From Paenibacillus vietnamensis (GTDB lineage Bacteria > Bacillota > Bacilli > Paenibacillales > Paenibacillaceae), in contig NZ_JAHMHW010000016.1 of NCBI RefSeq assembly GCF_020169515.1, positions 59,479 to 123,478 on the forward strand: a stretch of 64,000 bases of DNA, given 5' to 3'. The notes below the pieces were generated by a model that saw only the letters and a program-made list of their open reading frames with translations, was not told the origin of the DNA and made no database searches. Each line of letters begins with the position of its first letter. Positions within the stretch are counted from its first letter, which is position 1. Shown one piece after another: positions 60,413-64,000 of the stretch. Both the position numbers and the translations under genes were made by a program.

Positions 60413-61324
60413 ATGTTCGGGGAAACAGCCATTCAGCTGACAGGCGTTATACAGAAGAGGCCGAACTTTCGGCTTGGACCGCTGGATTTAATGGTACCTA
60501 AAGGTTATATCACGGCGATTGTCGGTCCGAACGGCAGCGGGAAAAGCTCGACCTTCCGGCTCATGCTGGATTTGAATAAAGCCGGGGAAGGCACGATCGA
60601 GGTGCTTGGCGCGCCGGTCGGCCGGGGCGATGAAACGGAGCTGAAGAAGCGGATCGGTTATTTGGCCGATGAGCCGTTCCCCCACGAGGATGGCATGAAG
60701 GGGACGGAAAAAGCCGATTTTCACCGCTTCTGGTACGAAAGTTGGGACGTGAACCGGTACCGCGAGCTGCTGCAAATATTGGGCGTTGACGATCATCAGG
60801 CGCTTGGGAAAATGTCGAAGGGAATGCGGCGCAAATTCGAATTTGCTTTGGCGCTGGCGCACGGGCCGGAGCTGCTGCTGCTTGATGAGCCCTCCTCCGG
60901 GCTGGATCCGCTGGCCTGGAAAACGATGATCGATATTTTGCATCGCTATATGGAGCCAGGCGACCGGACGATTCTGATGTCCTCCCATATTATTGAAGAA
61001 GTGAAACGGCTTGCCGATTTTATCGTATTTATGGCGCAGGGCAGAGTGCTTGGCATGTACGAGAAGGATGAGCTGTTTGGCAGCTGGTTCACGTTTTTCG
61101 TAAGCGGGGAGCAGCTGACGGCAAAGCTGGCGGCCGCTGCTCCGGGGCAATGCGGAGTCGAGCATGCCGGCGGTTCGACCTACCGCATCACGACTAGCAA
61201 GGCAGCCGAAACGGAAGCCTGGTGCTTGCGGGAAGGCTTGCAGCTAATAGGAAGGCAGGCTTTGGAGCTGGATGAGATTATGAGCGCCTTAATGCTTCAG
61301 GACCGGCTGAGCAACAGATCGTAA
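60413..61324 (+). CDS. ABC transporter ATPase (YtrB-like)
   Basis: A 303-residue ATPase: Walker A GPNGSGKSS, signature region MSKGMRRKFEFA, Walker B LLLLDEPSSGLDP, and H-loop SSHIIEEVKRLAD. The signature LSGG is replaced by MSKG, common in this subfamily. The C-terminal ~80 residues form a regulatory tail. It probably energises the membrane protein at the start of the operon. Confidence 0.9.
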   Translation: MFGETAIQLTGVIQKRPNFRLGPLDLMVPKGYITAIVGPNGSGKSSTFRLMLDLNKAGEGTIEVLGAPVGRGDETELKKRIGYLADEPFPHEDGMKGTEKADFHRFWYESWDVNRYRELLQILGVDDHQALGKMSKGMRRKFEFALALAHGPELLLLDEPSSGLDPLAWKTMIDILHRYMEPGDRTILMSSHIIEEVKRLADFIVFMAQGRVLGMYEKDELFGSWFTFFVSGEQLTAKLAAAAPGQCGVEHAGGSTYRITTSKAAETEAWCLREGLQLIGRQALELDEIMSALMLQDRLSNRS

Positions 61325-61343
61325 CGATGAAGGGAGCAAAATC

Positions 61344-62249
61344 ATGAATCCATTGAAGGTAGATCGAATCGTCAAGCAATACGGGGAGAAAACGGCAGTA
61401 AACGGCATCAGCTTCGAGGTTGGCGAAGGGGAAATTTACGGGCTGCTCGGCGCGAATGGCGCAGGCAAAACAACGACGATGCGGATGGTACTCGGCCTCA
61501 TATATCCGGATGAAGGTCAAATTTTGTATCATGGCAAAGCCTACAGCAGCGACCAGCTGAAAAATCTCGGATATTTGCCGGAAGAAAGAGGCTTATATCC
61601 GAAGGTGCGCGTAAGCGACCAGCTGATCTATCTGGCGCAGCTGCGCGGCATGTCGAAGAGGGATGCGGATGCCAGCCTGAAGCGCTGGCTCGAGCGGTTC
61701 GAGGTGCCGGAATATTACAACAAGAAGGTCGAAGAGCTGTCCAAGGGCAATCAGCAGAAGATCCAGTTTATTGCCTCCGTCATTAACGCGCCGAAAATCA
61801 TCATCCTGGACGAAGCGTTCAGCGGTCTTGATCCGGTCAACGTCGAGCTGTTGAAGTCGACGGTCAAAGAGCTCCGCGATTCCGGCACAAGCATCCTGTT
61901 CTCCACGCATCGGATGGAGCATGTGGAGGAGCTTTGCCGCAACATTACGATTTTGCACCGGTCGAACGTTGTTTTGAAAGGGAATATCAAGGAAATCAAG
62001 AAACAATTTCCGAAGGAACGCATCATTCTCAGCACGGAAAGTGAAGTATTGGGGCTTGAGCGGATCTCCGGCGTTACGAACGTGATCCGGCATGAGTACG
62101 GCTATGAGCTAGGCATTGCAAACGAGGCGGCAGGCGGCGATATTTTGCGTCACGCGATAGAGCAGTCGGCGATTACCCGCTTCGAGATCAAGGAACCGAC
62201 GTTAAACGAAATTTTTATTAAAACGGTAGGCGGTGACAGTCATGAATAG
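61344..62249 (+). CDS. ABC transporter ATPase (NatA/YhaQ-like)
   Basis: A 301-residue ATPase: Walker A GANGAGKTT, signature LSKGNQQK, Walker B IILDEAFSGLDP, H-loop STHRMEHVEELC, and a C-terminal DUF4162-type tail ending NEIFIKTVGG. The form is that of NatA/YhaQ, partners of large two-part permeases that export sodium or drugs. It overlaps the permease start by 8 bp. Confidence 0.92.
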   Translation: MNPLKVDRIVKQYGEKTAVNGISFEVGEGEIYGLLGANGAGKTTTMRMVLGLIYPDEGQILYHGKAYSSDQLKNLGYLPEERGLYPKVRVSDQLIYLAQLRGMSKRDADASLKRWLERFEVPEYYNKKVEELSKGNQQKIQFIASVINAPKIIILDEAFSGLDPVNVELLKSTVKELRDSGTSILFSTHRMEHVEELCRNITILHRSNVVLKGNIKEIKKQFPKERIILSTESEVLGLERISGVTNVIRHEYGYELGIANEAAGGDILRHAIEQSAITRFEIKEPTLNEIFIKTVGGDSHE

Positions 62250-63558
62250 CTTTTGGACGGTAGTCGGATTCACGGTAAAAAACAAGCTGCGGGGCAAAGC
62301 ATTCCTGATCACGACCATTATTATCGCACTTATTATGAGTATCGGCATTAATCTTCCGTATATTTTCTCGCAGTTCGGAGGCGGCGATAAAGTAACGAAT
62401 ATCGGTTACATTCAGTCGAAGCAGGCGGAGCTGGCGCAGGGCTCGGCAACGGGCGATCAGTTGAAGGCGTTTTTCGAAGCGCAGGAAAATCCAGGCCTGA
62501 TGCTGGTCCCGTTCGAGGATAAGGGTTCGGCAGGAGCGAACGAGCAGCAGCTGAAGAAAGCCATAGCGGATAAACAGATTAAAGGTTACCTGGAATTTGG
62601 CGAGATGTCGGTCAGCGGCTTCCCGGAAATGACCTACAAATCGGAGAAGCTCATGGAATTCGAAATGACGAGCTCGCTGCAGGGCGCGCTTCAAATGATC
62701 CGCCAATCGACAATACTGCAGAACGCAGGGCTGACGGAAGAGCAGCTGGCGCTGCTTAATGCCCCGATCGACATCGATACGGTGCAAATTTCGGCGGCGG
62801 AAGGTGCAGGCAGCCTTGGGGACGGAAAATCGCCGGAAGAGCAGGCTGTGAATATGGGGCTTATCTATTTTATTATCATCCTTCTGTTCATGGCGGTCAT
62901 GATTTCGGGGCAGATGATTGCCTCGGAAATAACGGCCGAAAAAAGCTCGCGCGTCATGGAAATTCTCATTACGAGCGTATCGCCGCTTAAGCAAATGTTC
63001 GGTAAAATATTCGGCATGTTCGTAGTGGTCGTGCTCCAAATCGCGATTTACGTCGTCGTCATCATCGGGAACATATCGATGCCGCACAACAATATGGCGC
63101 TCGGAAATCTCAACATTGATCTGAGCAACATCGATCCGGCTTTGCTCGCCTATGCGGTACTCTTCTTCCTGACGGGATTTTTCCTCTTCGCTACACTGTT
63201 CGCGGCGGTCGGCTCGCTTGTCAGCCGCACGGAGGATTTGGGCCAGGCGGTCATGCCGATTACGATTTTGTCGCTGGCGGGCTTTTATATTTCCATATTC
63301 AGCATCAGCACCCCGGACAGCACGCTTGTGAAGGTGACGTCGTTCATCCCGTTTTTCTCGCCGTTCGTCATGATGCTGAGGCTCGGTCTCACCGATCCGC
63401 CGGTATGGCAGGTGATTACTTCTATCGGCATCCTGCTCGTAACGATCTACGTCGCCGTATGGATTTCCGCAAAAATTTACCGCACCGGCGTGCTTATGTA
63501 CGGCAAGCGCCCAAGCTGGAAAGAGCTTAGGAAGGCAATGAAGGCTTATAAGGTTTAG
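62242..63558 (+). CDS. ABC-2 permease with large external domain (NatB/YhaP-like)
   Basis: A 438-residue membrane protein. ATG at 62242 is preferred over a GTG 9 bp earlier because of distance to the AGGCGG upstream. One N-terminal helix, a ~140-residue external region, then six helices in the C-terminal half; EITAEKSSRVMEILITSVSPLKQMFGKIFGMF is the diagnostic ABC-2 stretch. It pairs with the preceding ATPase to export sodium or a drug-like compound. Last gene of the operon. Confidence 0.92.
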   Translation: MNSFWTVVGFTVKNKLRGKAFLITTIIIALIMSIGINLPYIFSQFGGGDKVTNIGYIQSKQAELAQGSATGDQLKAFFEAQENPGLMLVPFEDKGSAGANEQQLKKAIADKQIKGYLEFGEMSVSGFPEMTYKSEKLMEFEMTSSLQGALQMIRQSTILQNAGLTEEQLALLNAPIDIDTVQISAAEGAGSLGDGKSPEEQAVNMGLIYFIIILLFMAVMISGQMIASEITAEKSSRVMEILITSVSPLKQMFGKIFGMFVVVVLQIAIYVVVIIGNISMPHNNMALGNLNIDLSNIDPALLAYAVLFFLTGFFLFATLFAAVGSLVSRTEDLGQAVMPITILSLAGFYISIFSISTPDSTLVKVTSFIPFFSPFVMMLRLGLTDPPVWQVITSIGILLVTIYVAVWISAKIYRTGVLMYGKRPSWKELRKAMKAYKV

Positions 63559-63578
63559 AAGTCTGGAGAGATATAAAT

Positions 63579-63617
63579 ACTCATAAAGCCCTTTATCAGG
63601 GCTTTATGAGTTTTATT
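63579..63617. terminator. Terminator between convergent genes
   Basis: ACTCATAAAGCCCT pairs exactly with AGGGCTTTATGAGT around TTATC, with TTTTATT after it on the plus strand and AAATA-matched T residues on the minus strand. It can serve both converging genes. Confidence 0.9.
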
Positions 63618-63633
63618 CGATATTATGGTGTAA

Positions 63634-63801
63634 TTAATAACCTTTACCGTAAGGGCCAGCGCCTACCCCACCGACGTTTCCGCCGTAGCCGCCGCCAAAG
63701 AAACCACAGCTGCAAGAGATGATAACCAGCAAGATGAACAGTACCAGAATGAAACCAATATTATTATTAAATGCGCCGCCTACGTTATTACCGCAACTCA
63801 T
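63634..63801 (-). CDS. YjcZ-family small sporulation membrane peptide
   Basis: A 55-residue peptide starting MSCGNNVGGAFNNN, with one hydrophobic helix (GFILVLFILLVIISCSC) and a Gly/Tyr tail (GGGYGGNVGGVGAGPYGKGY). These are the marks of YjcZ peptides, common in Bacillales spores. ATG follows GGAGG at ~11 nt; the frame extends upstream without support. Confidence 0.85.
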   Translation of the reverse strand: MSCGNNVGGAFNNNIGFILVLFILLVIISCSCGFFGGGYGGNVGGVGAGPYGKGY

Positions 63802-64000
63802 TAATCCATACACCTCCAAATGTCTTGATACGTTGTAGGTTATGCGCCGTTTGAGTGGTTTGATTGGGTGTTTGTTCTGTAGCCTCATCTTTCGGAATAA
63901 TTAACTAATCACAAGGCAAATTTAAACATGTTCTGAATTTAAAAACGGCTAGGCCCCTTAATTCTGGAGTCTCCCACCGTCAATTTGACGTTTTCGCAGT
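63802..64000. other. Intergenic end of window
   Basis: Upstream region of the YjcZ gene and a further ~100 bp. No gene, repeat or clear hairpin was recognised; a gene may begin beyond the window edge. Confidence 0.5.

Overview
The window looks like chromosomal DNA from a spore-forming, Gram-positive member of the Paenibacillaceae (Paenibacillus or a close relative). The evidence is a GC-rich coding style, strong AGGAGG-type ribosome binding sites, frequent TTG/GTG starts, an SLH-anchored surface protein, YhcN-type and YjcZ-type spore proteins, a caa3 oxidase of the Bacillus type, and a sugar ABC transporter without its own ATPase beside a long AraC-type response regulator. No rRNA, tRNA, CRISPR array or prophage was seen.

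Layout. 1-7.2 kb: a carbohydrate locus (3' part of an AraC-type regulator, two permeases, solute-binding lipoprotein, a six-hairpin-type glycosidase and a GH43-like enzyme). 7.3-9.7 kb: minus-strand glycosyltransferase and a LigD-type polymerase protein that lacks the ligase catalytic domain. 9.8-11.5 kb: a TnpB-only IS200/IS605-type element with a candidate omega-RNA end, followed by a 132-bp intergenic repeat. 12-15.5 kb: a heterodimeric ABC exporter with one degenerate ATPase site. 15.5-21.4 kb: a tandem hairpin array, a probable PhoP box, and a 1,824-residue secreted nuclease/5'-nucleotidase with SLH repeats. 21.7-23.2 kb: a NarK-type transporter behind a leader with the two-hexaloop ANTAR antitermination architecture. 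23.3-25 kb: small acidic protein, reductase remnant, YitT protein. 25.3-27.9 kb: a PrsW-like membrane protease fused to an acidic linker and a nuclease-like toxin domain, overlapped by a small probable immunity gene. 28-31.6 kb: decayed and AT-richer accessory genes. 31.7-34.7 kb: MFS transporter, glycerophosphodiesterase, membrane protein. 34.7-39 kb: CsoR/CopZ/CopA copper module with three CsoR-type operators and a His-rich lipoprotein. 39.2-41.9 kb: ArsR-type regulator and NADH oxidase with two Rex-type operators. 42-47.4 kb: organosulfur uptake and desulfonation operon with a leader attenuator. 47.7-53.3 kb: dehydrogenase, GTP cyclohydrolase II, DUF421 protein, HxlR regulator, aldo/keto reductase, spore lipoprotein. 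53.5-59.1 kb: caa3 oxidase cluster with ctaG and a DUF420 (CtaM-like) gene. 59.2-63.6 kb: a YtrA-type ABC operon. The window closes with a YjcZ peptide.

The most interesting items are the PrsW-toxin/immunity pair, the ANTAR-type leader before narK, the Pho-type promoter of the surface nuclease, the TnpB element with an unusual RuvC-II motif, and three separate families of palindromic intergenic repeats. Domain names come from motif recognition by eye, not from database searches.
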